From Acetobacter aceti (GTDB lineage: Bacteria; Pseudomonadota; Alphaproteobacteria; Acetobacterales; Acetobacteraceae): DNA of 64,000 nt. The translations under genes and the position numbers were made by a program. The stretch spans positions 1,054,001 through 1,118,000 of the forward strand of contig NZ_CP014692.1 in assembly GCF_002005445.1 (NCBI RefSeq), written 5' to 3'. Below the pieces are notes generated by a model. That model did no database searches. It was not told the origin of the DNA and saw only the letters and a program-made list of their open reading frames with translations. Below, in pieces: positions 56,890 through 64,000 of this stretch (the stretch's first letter is position 1; each line of letters begins with the position of its first letter).

Positions 56890-58353
56890 ATGAAACGGGA
56901 CGTTCTGTCCCGTCTTATCAGAGCCGTCATTCTGGGAGGTCTGTCCTTCTTCCGGCTGGCGGCTCCGGCACTGGCGGCGGACAATCCTCCGGTCACCGAC
57001 GTTCTTCCTTCCGGTGTTCCGCTTCCTTTTCCAAGCACAGCCCCCGACAGCACGCCTCAGGGATGGGATACAACCCTGCTTGGCGATCCTTCCGGTGTCC
57101 GCTCCCGGCTCAGGGCTCATGGTGTTCGCCTGCATCTTCAGGATGTGGAAGAGCTATGGGGTATCGCTTCCGGCGGCCTCTCGCGTGGCGCGACCTATAA
57201 CGGCGCAACAATCGCTACTCTCAACCTCGATACGGCGCCTCTATCCGGTTGGCATGACGGGCTGTTCAACATCAGCGCCATCCAGCTTCGGGGACGTTCC
57301 GCTACGGCTGACCGCGTCGGCGCGATCAACACACTGAGCGGTTATGATGCCAGTGGCCGAAATACCCGCCTGTTCGAGCTCTGGTATGGTCAGGGCTTCT
57401 GGAACAACCGGCTTGATATCCGGCTTGGGGAGATTGATCCCGACACGGAGTTCCTTGTCAGCGACAATGCCTCCCTGTTCCTGAATGCGGACTTCGGCTG
57501 GCCCGGCGTTCCATCGGCCAACCTCTACGGAGGCGGCCCATCATGGCCAATGTCGGTGCCGGGTATCCGCGCGCGCATCATACCTACCTATCCAGTCAGT
57601 ATTCTTGTCGGTGTAATGGACGACAATCCGACCGGAGGTCCGTTCTTCAGCGGGCAGTCCGTGCTGGATATGAACCCCTCCGGCACGCGGTTCAGCTTCG
57701 CGACAGGTGTGCTCGCCATGGCGGAGGTGGATCTTTCTGTCGATGCGGCTGCATTCATTGATGCGCCGACAGGCGCGTTGCCGGGTGTGTGGAAACTGGG
57801 CGGATTCTACGACAGCGGCGCGTTTCCGGATCGCCGTTACGATACGCAGGGCCATCTGCTTGCGGCGAGCGATTCAAACGGTCAGCCGCTGATGCATCAT
57901 GGTAACTGGATGGTTTACGGTATTGTCGATCAGACCTTCTGGAATCCCGATGGAGACGCGCCAAAGGCGGCCAGTATCTTCACCAGAGTCATGGGAACAG
58001 GTGGAAAGCAGAACAGTCTGTCCTTTGGAATACAGGCCGGTTTTACGTTTCACGGCATTGTGCCCTGGCGATCGGACGATGTGCTGGGATTGGCATGGGG
58101 AATGAGCAATTCCGGTAACCGGGCGTGGAATTTCAACCAGGACAGTCTGCGGGAGGGAGGTGACGGCATTCTTCCACTTCAGGCAGAGCATCATGTAGAG
58201 GTGACCTGGCAGGCTCCGGTCTGGAACGGCATTAACGTGCAGCCTGACTTTCAATATATTCATCATGTAGGCGGTGGAATTCTCAATACTTCGACCGGAC
58301 GCCGTGTTGGCGACGCCGCAGTGTTTGGTCTGAACATGACAACCAGTTTCTGA
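56890..58353 (+). CDS. OprB-family outer-membrane porin
   Basis: A 487-residue protein. A signal peptide ends near APALAAD (residue 30); the mature part has the OprB layout: TTLLGDPSGVRSRLRAHGVRLHLQDVEELWGIASGG, LFELWYGQGFWNNRLDIRLGEIDPDTEFLVSDNASLFLNADFGWPG and a C-terminal aromatic F after barrel strands. OprB porins are annotated as carbohydrate selective, but linkage to pit with a five-base gap suggests phosphate or a phosphorylated compound may be the relevant cargo here. ATG 56890 is chosen because of the signal peptide. Confidence 0.85.
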   Translation: MKRDVLSRLIRAVILGGLSFFRLAAPALAADNPPVTDVLPSGVPLPFPSTAPDSTPQGWDTTLLGDPSGVRSRLRAHGVRLHLQDVEELWGIASGGLSRGATYNGATIATLNLDTAPLSGWHDGLFNISAIQLRGRSATADRVGAINTLSGYDASGRNTRLFELWYGQGFWNNRLDIRLGEIDPDTEFLVSDNASLFLNADFGWPGVPSANLYGGGPSWPMSVPGIRARIIPTYPVSILVGVMDDNPTGGPFFSGQSVLDMNPSGTRFSFATGVLAMAEVDLSVDAAAFIDAPTGALPGVWKLGGFYDSGAFPDRRYDTQGHLLAASDSNGQPLMHHGNWMVYGIVDQTFWNPDGDAPKAASIFTRVMGTGGKQNSLSFGIQAGFTFHGIVPWRSDDVLGLAWGMSNSGNRAWNFNQDSLREGGDGILPLQAEHHVEVTWQAPVWNGINVQPDFQYIHHVGGGILNTSTGRRVGDAAVFGLNMTTSF

Positions 58354-58492
58354 TTATTTGTGTATTTTCTATTAAATATCTTAATATTCATCAGAAGCAT
58401 CATGACCGGATAGGGAATTTCTGCCACATCATGGATCATGAAACTTTCCGGATCATCTTGATGATATCGAAATATCAAGAGCAGGAGAAACT

Positions 58493-59404
58493 GTGGTGAG
58501 CGAAGAACGAACAGCCTTGTCTGCTGCCGAGGAGCGGCTTCGCACACGCGAGGAGATTCTCGACGATATTGACGAAGAGTTTGAGCTTGAACTCGACGAC
58601 CGGCGTTTTGAGGGAGAGGCTGTAGAAGGCGGCTCTTTCCGTCGGACCTATTTTCGTGAACTTCTGCGCATGCAGGGCGAACTCGTCAAATTGCAGGACT
58701 GGGTGCAGGAAACCGGGTACCGTCTTGTCGTGCTGTTTGAAGGCCGCGATTCCGCTGGCAAGGGCGGCGCCATCAAGCGCATCACCCAGCGTCTGAATCC
58801 GCGTATCTGCCGGGTCGCCGCTCTCTCGGCACCGACGGAACGTGAGCGCACGCAGTGGTATTTCCAGCGTTATGTCAGCCATCTGCCTTCTGCGGGTGAG
58901 ATCGTTCTGTTTGATCGCAGCTGGTATAACCGGGCCGGCGTCGAGCGCGTCATGGGATTCTGCACTGACGAGCAGTATGAAGAGTTTTACCGCTCTGTAC
59001 CGGAATTTGAGCGCATGCTCGTCAGAAGCGGTATCAAGCTTGTGAAATACTGGTTCTCGATTACGGACGATGAGCAGGAGCGCCGTTTCCACGCGCGTAT
59101 TCAGGATCCTCTGAAGCAGTGGAAACTCAGCCCGATGGATCTTCAGAGCCGTATCCGGTGGGAAGATTATACCCGCGCCAAGGAAGAGATGCTTGAGCGT
59201 TCAAGCATTGAGGAAGCTCCCTGGTGGGTCGTGCAGGCAGTGGACAAGAAAAAAGCCCGTCTGAACTGCATCAGTCACCTGCTGTCACAGGTTCCCTACG
59301 AAGCTGTCGAGCGTCCGCTGGCTGAACTGCCGCCGCGTAAATTCAGCCCGGATTATGAGCGTCAGCCTACGCCAGAATCGCTGATCGTGCCGGAAGTTTA
59401 CTGA
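58493..59404 (+). CDS. ppk2: polyphosphate kinase 2
   Basis: A 303-residue PPK2. The kinase core shows Walker A GRDSAGKGG (residues 84-92), the ITQRLNPR and ALSAPTERERTQWYFQRYVSHLP segments and Walker B VLFDRSWYNRAGVERVMGFC, then WFSITDDEQERRFHARIQDPLKQWKLSPMD. PPK2 phosphorylates nucleotides with polyphosphate, or the reverse. The start is GTG 58493 (AGGAG five bases before). It follows the porin by 139 AT-rich bases with an inverted repeat CTTGAT...ATCAAG (58457-58479). Confidence 0.93.
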   Translation: MVSEERTALSAAEERLRTREEILDDIDEEFELELDDRRFEGEAVEGGSFRRTYFRELLRMQGELVKLQDWVQETGYRLVVLFEGRDSAGKGGAIKRITQRLNPRICRVAALSAPTERERTQWYFQRYVSHLPSAGEIVLFDRSWYNRAGVERVMGFCTDEQYEEFYRSVPEFERMLVRSGIKLVKYWFSITDDEQERRFHARIQDPLKQWKLSPMDLQSRIRWEDYTRAKEEMLERSSIEEAPWWVVQAVDKKKARLNCISHLLSQVPYEAVERPLAELPPRKFSPDYERQPTPESLIVPEVY

Positions 59405-59412
59405 GTATGAGA

Positions 59413-59439
59413 GGGGAGAGGCAGACATTGTCTCTCCCC
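59413..59439 (+). terminator. terminator after ppk2
   Basis: Arms GGGGAGAG (59413-59420) and CTCTCCCC (59432-59439) around an 11-base loop, then GCTTTC, just after the ppk2 stop. Confidence 0.55.
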
Positions 59440-59470
59440 GCTTTCAAGGCCGTGCTTGCCGAAACTGTAT

Positions 59471-59668
59471 TCAGACAGCCGGGGGTGACTCAACAACTGG
59501 AGTCGCCGCAGGTGTGGGGGTGTTGAATGGCGCCGCGGATTTAGCCTTGTGGCCCATCGCCTTGCTGACGAGTGTGACCAGCAGACCTGTCGCAGCGACA
59601 CTCACCGCTATGATCAGGCTGGCGGCAGGCATCTGGCGTTTCTGAAAATCCGGTGTCATTCCTTGCAT
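59471..59668 (-). CDS. small single-span membrane protein
   Basis: A 65-residue product (MQGMTPDFQKRQ, then a membrane helix at about residues 15-36, AASLIIAVSVAATGLLVTLV), ending in an Ala/Pro/Thr-rich tail. GGAGG seven bases before the ATG at 59668 is an excellent ribosome site; ATG 59683 (MEDKLMQ) lacks one. Unknown family. It lies 40 bases after the dienelactone hydrolase stop on the same strand. Confidence 0.55.
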   Translation of the reverse strand: MQGMTPDFQKRQMPAASLIIAVSVAATGLLVTLVSKAMGHKAKSAAPFNTPTPAATPVVESPPAV

Positions 59669-59708
59669 GAGCTTGTCCTCCATGCGGATTGTGCGGTTTT
59701 GAAGCCGC

Positions 59709-60389
59709 TTATGTGTGCAGCCTGGCTTTCAGGAATTCGACGCTTCGTTTCCACGCCAGATGATTGGCGTCGGCATTGAAGCTGGAACGGTCCCTGTTGC
59801 CAAAACCGTGCCCTGCATCATCGTAAACGTATAGCTCGACTTCCGGATGCGTCTCTCTGATGGTTTTTACGTCCTGATGGGGAATGGACGTGTCTTCTAC
59901 GCCGAAATGCAGTTGCACGGGACAATGAGGCGTGGCGTCCCTATGGGCGGCAATGCCACCACCATACCAGCTTACCGCTGCCGCCAGATCGTGCGTGTGA
60001 GTCGCAGCATCCCAGGCCAGGGTGCCGCCCCAGCAGTAACCGATAATTCCCACCTTGCGATGCGGTGCATGGTGCCGGAAATGCTTCGCACAGGCCTGAA
60101 GGTCGGCGAGTGTATCAGACAGAGGGATTTCACTCCGCAGTTTAAGACCTTCCTTAACGTCTTCAGGGCTGTATCCCAGTTCCACATTCCGTTGTACGCG
60201 ATCGAAAACAGCCGGAGCGAGCACCGTAAAACCGGCTGCGGCAAACTCGTCCGCCACATTTCGGATGTTATGGTTCACACCGAAAATTTCCTGCACGACG
60301 ATCAGGGCGTATGGCGCGTCCTGTGCTCCGGCTTGCCAGGCTGAAAATTCGTGACCGTCGGCGGCGGTCAGGGTAATGGTCGAACTCAT
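59709..60389 (-). CDS. dienelactone hydrolase family protein
   Basis: A 226-residue alpha/beta hydrolase. The nucleophile is Cys119 in GIIGYCWGG, as in true dienelactone hydrolases; the acid is likely Asp in FGVEDTSIP and the histidine is in YDDAGHGFGNRDR. EIFGVNHNIRNVADEFAAAGFTVLAPAVF is the family N-terminal signature. GGAGGAT precedes the ATG. The substrate is unknown; many members act on other esters or lactones. Confidence 0.86.
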   Translation of the reverse strand: MSSTITLTAADGHEFSAWQAGAQDAPYALIVVQEIFGVNHNIRNVADEFAAAGFTVLAPAVFDRVQRNVELGYSPEDVKEGLKLRSEIPLSDTLADLQACAKHFRHHAPHRKVGIIGYCWGGTLAWDAATHTHDLAAAVSWYGGGIAAHRDATPHCPVQLHFGVEDTSIPHQDVKTIRETHPEVELYVYDDAGHGFGNRDRSSFNADANHLAWKRSVEFLKARLHT

Positions 60390-60553
60390 GGCGTGGATCC
60401 TCCCGACAGAAAAGCGTTGCCGTCTGTCCGTGATCCTGAACCGATGTGGGCGGCTGTCAATGTCAGAGCGAAGTCATGAGATCTGCATCCTGAACACGAC
60501 AGTCCGGATGCGCTCAGACACCTGAGACACATGCCGGACTTGAAGTGGGTTTG

Positions 60554-61531
60554 TTATGGCTGGATCAGGCTTGCGTTGAGGTAAGATGGAACATTCTGCG
60601 GCGTTTTATAAACATCGTATCGGACGTTGAACGCATCGGCATTGCGGGTTGAACCCAGAAGAGAGGAAAGGCCCTCGGTTCTTTTGTAGATCTCGCGGTT
60701 ATCTTCAATGGTCAGCAGATGCGTGCCCTTGAGAAGCTTTGTATAGCTTGCAGGGGGGAGACCCACCCGGGCAGACATGATGGCGACGGCGTCATTGCGT
60801 GTTTTCGGATCCCTGATGTAGGCCACGACCCGCTCCCATACTGAAATGAGCCGCTTCCATTCCTCTTTGTGTTCTTTCAGGCTTTCCGGGCTGACAGCCA
60901 GAACATCATAGATAAGGCCGGGAGCTTCCCGGGATGTGAAAATCGGTCTCGAACCCGGAACCTCGCGAAGAGCCTGTCCAGAACTGGGTTGCCAGGCGGC
61001 AATGGCCGCGACCGAGCCCGAAGCAAGAACCTGCGGTGTTTCATTGGTTTTTGTATTCACCAACGTCACGTCTTTTTCTGAAAGACCGACCTGCTTGAGG
61101 GCAGTCAGAAGCATGAGATGATCAACAAGCCCGGTTTCCACAGCAATCTTCTTTCCCTTCAGTTCGGTGAGGGAATTGATACCGGGGACTGCGACGATCA
61201 TGTCATTGCCGTCGGAGTAATCATTGACCAGAATGATGATGCTTTTTCGACCGGAGGCGCCCGTCACAAGCATATCACCATTGGTTGCGCTTACGGCATC
61301 GAGCTTTCCTGCTGTGTAGGCGTCCAGTGATGCGCTATAGTCAAACCACTGGAAATTGACGTCGACACCCGCCTCCTTGAACCAGTTTTTCTCAATGGCA
61401 ATCTGCCAGGCCACAAAGCCGGGCCAGTCACTGAAACCGATCTGCAAGGGAGCGGCCTGAGCCGAGCCCAGAGTGGCAAGGGACAGGCTGACGGCCAGAA
61501 CGAGACGTTTAAGTCCGGATCGTAATTTCAT
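60554..61531 (-). CDS. periplasmic solute-binding protein (NMT1/SsuA-like)
   Basis: A 325-residue protein. A signal peptide ([26 protein letters not shown]) precedes the NMT1/SsuA fold: [55 protein letters not shown]-like [13 protein letters not shown]. This family binds sulfonates, taurine, thiamine precursors and similar compounds. AAGGAG precedes the ATG. No ABC permease or ATPase is visible nearby, so the partner transporter is elsewhere. A decayed relative lies at 45740-46136. Confidence 0.8.
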   Translation of the reverse strand: MKLRSGLKRLVLAVSLSLATLGSAQAAPLQIGFSDWPGFVAWQIAIEKNWFKEAGVDVNFQWFDYSASLDAYTAGKLDAVSATNGDMLVTGASGRKSIIILVNDYSDGNDMIVAVPGINSLTELKGKKIAVETGLVDHLMLLTALKQVGLSEKDVTLVNTKTNETPQVLASGSVAAIAAWQPSSGQALREVPGSRPIFTSREAPGLIYDVLAVSPESLKEHKEEWKRLISVWERVVAYIRDPKTRNDAVAIMSARVGLPPASYTKLLKGTHLLTIEDNREIYKRTEGLSSLLGSTRNADAFNVRYDVYKTPQNVPSYLNASLIQP

Positions 61532-61590
61532 GAGAACTCCTTGTGTGGATATGAAGGGTTACGTGAAACTTTGTATTGGAAAACCATGCT

Positions 61591-62583
61591 TCAGGAGGTT
61601 TTCTGCATCTCCTTTCCCGCTGTTCTTGAAATGATGACGTTCACGATCAGTGATGCCGCAGTGCCGTCAGGCGTCTCTGCGCGGGTGATCATGTAAATCG
61701 GGTAACGAGGGAGAATATCCTCGGGCAGGAGGGGAACAAGTTGCCCCGTCAGAACATCACTGGCCGCAAAATCTGTCGGTAGAAAACCGATCCCCACACC
61801 AAGGCGGATCAGTCTTCGCGCCTCGCTCAGTGTGTCTGCCTGTCCCCCAATATGACGGCCAAGTCCATGACATTTGCGAAATGCGAGTAATTCCTGAGGT
61901 TCGTCGCTTCCAGTCAGAACAAAATTATATTTTGAGAACATATGAGGTTTATATTGAATGGTATCCGAAGAGCCGGATTTCAGTTCCTGAAGAATCCGGG
62001 AAGAGGCATGGCAATAAAGTTGCTGCTCCTCTCGTCCGATGGAGACATAGCGGAGTGTATCGCGTGGGGCGTTATCACAGCTTATGCCTATGTCAGCATC
62101 TCCCCTGACGACAGCCTCGATTGTATCCCGCCATGGCGCAACGTCGATGTGGAGAGAAACAGAAGGATATATTTTATGAAACATGATTATGGCGTCATCG
62201 ACAGCGCTGATTCCAAGATCAGCAATCATGCTGAGTCTCAGGGTGCCCTCAATACAACCGGCCGCCGCCGCCGCATGTTGGGGAATTGCCATGACACAAC
62301 CCGCCATGTCCCGGCAGAGTTCAAAAACAACTTTCCCCGATGGCGTCAGCTCTATTCCACGACTTGATCTGGAGCAGAGAGTGAAACCGATATGGTTTTC
62401 AAATCGTTTGAGGGATGCGCTCAGGCTTGGTTGTTGTCGTGCGGTCGCCCGGGCTGCGGCGCCTATGCCTCCATATTCAACAATAGCCAGAAAATCCCGG
62501 CAGAGATTCCAGTCAACTTTACGGATGAAAGCCTTGAGAGCCTGTTCTGCAGGAGTGGTGGCGTTTTGTGTTTTCACTTTCAT
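61591..62583 (-). CDS. LysR-family transcriptional regulator
   Basis: A 330-residue LysR protein. A 20-residue polar extension precedes the HTH (VDWNLCRDFLAIVEYGGIGAAARATARQQPSLSASLKRFENHIGFTLCSRSSRGIELT), followed by an effector domain (GTLRLSMIADLG... GDADIGISCD ... LGVGIGFLPTDFAAS). The ribosome site is weak. It lies between the solute-binding protein and a dioxygenase gene, all on the minus strand, so it likely controls one or both. Confidence 0.85.
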   Translation of the reverse strand: MKVKTQNATTPAEQALKAFIRKVDWNLCRDFLAIVEYGGIGAAARATARQQPSLSASLKRFENHIGFTLCSRSSRGIELTPSGKVVFELCRDMAGCVMAIPQHAAAAAGCIEGTLRLSMIADLGISAVDDAIIMFHKIYPSVSLHIDVAPWRDTIEAVVRGDADIGISCDNAPRDTLRYVSIGREEQQLYCHASSRILQELKSGSSDTIQYKPHMFSKYNFVLTGSDEPQELLAFRKCHGLGRHIGGQADTLSEARRLIRLGVGIGFLPTDFAASDVLTGQLVPLLPEDILPRYPIYMITRAETPDGTAASLIVNVIISRTAGKEMQKTS

Positions 62584-62640
62584 CCCATTACAATTTGAAA
62601 AGAATGCTACCTGTAGAAAAAATGAAAGGAGTGCCGCGTA

Positions 62641-63666
62641 CTAGGAATTCGGATGGCGTGATTCTTGCCCAAACGAGGAAAGAGCCAGTGATGATTCTGG
62701 TAAAACCAGCGTCCCATCCGCAAGGCGTTGTTTCAGGTAGGTAAATATCTGGGCCGTCTGTGCAAAAAGATGTTCGCCGGCAACAAGGCTTTGTGTCGGG
62801 AGAGCCGGATTTTCCCGGCCAGGCAGAGGCTGAACCCGCACATCATAGTCCAGAGAGAAAAACAGGGGAAAGGAATAGCGCTCTTCTTTTACTTTGCGAA
62901 CACGATGGGATGTAGCAATGAATTCTCCGCCACTGAGAAGTTCCAGCATATCACCGATATTGACGATAAAAGCATTTTCGATTGGAGGGGCGTCAATCCA
63001 TTCACCCTGACCATTCATGACCTCCAGCCCGGGAGCCGTTGCGCGAAGTAATGTGAAGCACTCGAAGTCAGTATGCGCCCCAATGCCTGCGACATCATGG
63101 GCTGTCGGGTCATAAGGATAATGGATCAGGCGCAACTGGCTGGGGGGCTTGGTGAGGCTGGCTTCAAAGGCATCGGCGCTCAATCCCAGAGCGACTGCAA
63201 AGGCTGACATCAGCTGACGACCGACATTGAAAACAGCGTTGTAATAGTCTGTTATTATTTCACGAAACTGTGGAATGGCTGGCCATTGATTTGGCCCGAT
63301 GAGTGGATTTCCCGCAATATAATCTGGATCGTCAGAGGGGAGATCCAACGAGAGGTCAAACGCTTCTTTCAGATCTTTGCTGCCACCGGAGAAAACTTCC
63401 TCACCTTGCGGAACGTAGCCGCGATGGTTCGAGGATTTGCCAATATAAAGAGACATTTTTTCTTCGATGGGGAGATCAAAGAAAGTCTTTGTTTCACGTA
63501 GCATATTGGCGAACAGGGAGGGCTCCATGCCGTGACCTGTGATATACATGAAACCTATGGTTCTTGCAGCATGACCGAGGTTTTCAACGACAGTCTGTTT
63601 CTGTCCTGCGTTGCCGGACAGTCCCGAGATATCGATGACAGGTATCGCCGTGAAATGACTGTTCAT
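62641..63666 (-). CDS. isopenicillin-N-synthase-like 2OG/Fe(II) dioxygenase
   Basis: A 341-residue protein. An IPNS-type N-domain (IPVIDISGL, GFMYITGHGM, FFDLPIEEKM, HRGYVPQGEE) is followed by the jelly-roll oxygenase domain: GIGAHTDFECFTLL gives HxD, ATSHRV the distal histidine, and RYSFPLFFSLDYD the arginine that binds 2-oxoglutarate. This group contains DIN11-like and 1-aminocyclopropane-carboxylate-oxidase-like enzymes. The ATG at 63666 overlaps the upstream gene's TGA (ATGA). Confidence 0.88.
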   Translation of the reverse strand: MNSHFTAIPVIDISGLSGNAGQKQTVVENLGHAARTIGFMYITGHGMEPSLFANMLRETKTFFDLPIEEKMSLYIGKSSNHRGYVPQGEEVFSGGSKDLKEAFDLSLDLPSDDPDYIAGNPLIGPNQWPAIPQFREIITDYYNAVFNVGRQLMSAFAVALGLSADAFEASLTKPPSQLRLIHYPYDPTAHDVAGIGAHTDFECFTLLRATAPGLEVMNGQGEWIDAPPIENAFIVNIGDMLELLSGGEFIATSHRVRKVKEERYSFPLFFSLDYDVRVQPLPGRENPALPTQSLVAGEHLFAQTAQIFTYLKQRLADGTLVLPESSLALSSFGQESRHPNS

Positions 63667-64000
63667 CGACCGTTTCCTTCTGTGTTTACTCGACGCCATC
63701 TGCGCATCAGGTTTTTTCCATTTGGTGCGACATCGGAAATTGTGACGAGACTTTCGCCTGACAGATCAAACTGAAATGGTGTGCCGGTTTTCCAGGGAAG
63801 CGTTGAGTTGTGGATGATCAATGGCCCACCGGGCTCGGTGATCCTGCCAAAGGAAATTTCGCAATCGATCAACAGGCGCGCCTCTTCCTCACTCGCAGTA
63901 TGGCTGATGGCATCGTGCAGGGTCGTCCCGGCAGGAAGAGAAGCGGACCGATCTCGTGCGAACATGAAGTCACGTCCCACCATGAGAAAAGCAGCCCTGC
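63663..64000 (-). CDS. unrecognised protein, cut by the window edge
   Basis: At least 106 residues from ATG 63983; the frame stays open to the window edge (RAAFL precedes), so the true start may be outside. It contains a segment FARDRSASLPAGTTLHD and a LPWKTGTPFQFDLSGESL region, with no motif I recognise. It overlaps the dioxygenase start by four bases (ATGA), so the two form one operon and may act in the same pathway. Confidence 0.5.
   Translation of the reverse strand, partial: RAAFLMVGRDFMFARDRSASLPAGTTLHDAISHTASEEEARLLIDCEISFGRITEPGGPLIIHNSTLPWKTGTPFQFDLSGESLVTISDVAPNGKNLMRRWRRVNTEGNGR

Noticed and set aside
58457-58479. CTTGAT...ATCAAG inverted repeat before ppk2 as a PHO box
   Set aside because: It does not match the PHO-box direct-repeat pattern; a six-base inverted repeat in AT-rich DNA is weak evidence for any operator.

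Overview
The window is chromosomal DNA from an alphaproteobacterium, most probably an acetic acid bacterium (Acetobacteraceae). This rests on moderately GC-rich coding sequence, single-copy housekeeping genes of alphaproteobacterial type (S9 with an N-terminal extension, SecG, PpiD next to TrpE, FtsE/FtsX followed by a YdcF-type gene) and short dispersed palindromes of a kind I associate with that family. The genus is inference. I see no prophage, transposase, CRISPR array or rRNA operon. One tRNA gene (Thr, anticodon TGT) is present.

Layout. 0-4.6 kb: the start of psd (cut by the window edge), plsC, a 330-base gap with DnaA-box-like sites, a DUF2125-type envelope protein, gloB, a methyltransferase and a chorismate-lyase-like gene. 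4.6-9.5 kb: ftsE-ftsX-ydcF on the minus strand, with a divergent, very long zinc-ribbon protein. 9.6-12.3 kb: a small lipoprotein, a HI0933-family flavoprotein, and rplM-rpsI with a clear promoter and terminator. 12.5-17.5 kb: an envelope protein of unknown function, an AI-2E-family permease and panB-panC. 17.5-21.1 kb: a foreign-looking nuclease-like gene beside tRNA-Thr, anmK, a REP-like palindrome pair and mlaE-mlaF. 21.3-25.5 kb: ugd, two tiny envelope genes, and a glycosyltransferase / 42-residue membrane peptide / lipoprotein cluster. 25.5-31.1 kb: arfB, an NCS1 permease with a divergent LysR regulator, a TonB receptor and a small membrane protein. 31.1-37.6 kb: an amino-acid-type 2OG dioxygenase, a large MscS channel, an RDD protein, argJ and a PpiC isomerase. 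37.8-46.1 kb: secA, yebC, two saccharide-related glycosyltransferase-type genes, dihydroorotase behind a double hairpin, and a decayed solute-binding-protein gene. 46.3-50.3 kb: pyrG-kdsA, secG, tpiA. 50.4-54.3 kb: a hairpin-masked leader ORF, ppiD, trpE and a repeat cluster. 54.3-59.4 kb: a MOSC protein, then Pit transporter, OprB-type porin and PPK2 behind a good PHO-box match. 59.4-64 kb: a small membrane protein, a dienelactone hydrolase, an orphan solute-binding protein, a LysR regulator, an isopenicillin-N-synthase-like dioxygenase and an unrecognised gene running off the edge.

How the genes work together. Envelope biogenesis dominates: phospholipid synthesis and trafficking (psd, plsC, mlaEF), division (ftsEX), protein export and folding (secA, secG, ppiD, ppiC), peptidoglycan recycling (anmK), and LPS or exopolysaccharide (kdsA, ugd, GT9, DUF4422, GT4-like). 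The rest is mainly biosynthesis (panBC, argJ, pyrC, pyrG, trpE, tpiA). The most system-like accessory units are the Pit-porin-PPK2 phosphate cassette with its PHO box, and the dioxygenase/LysR/orphan solute-binding-protein cluster at the right end, whose binding protein has a pseudogene relative 15 kb away. All functional calls come from reading the sequence; no search was run.
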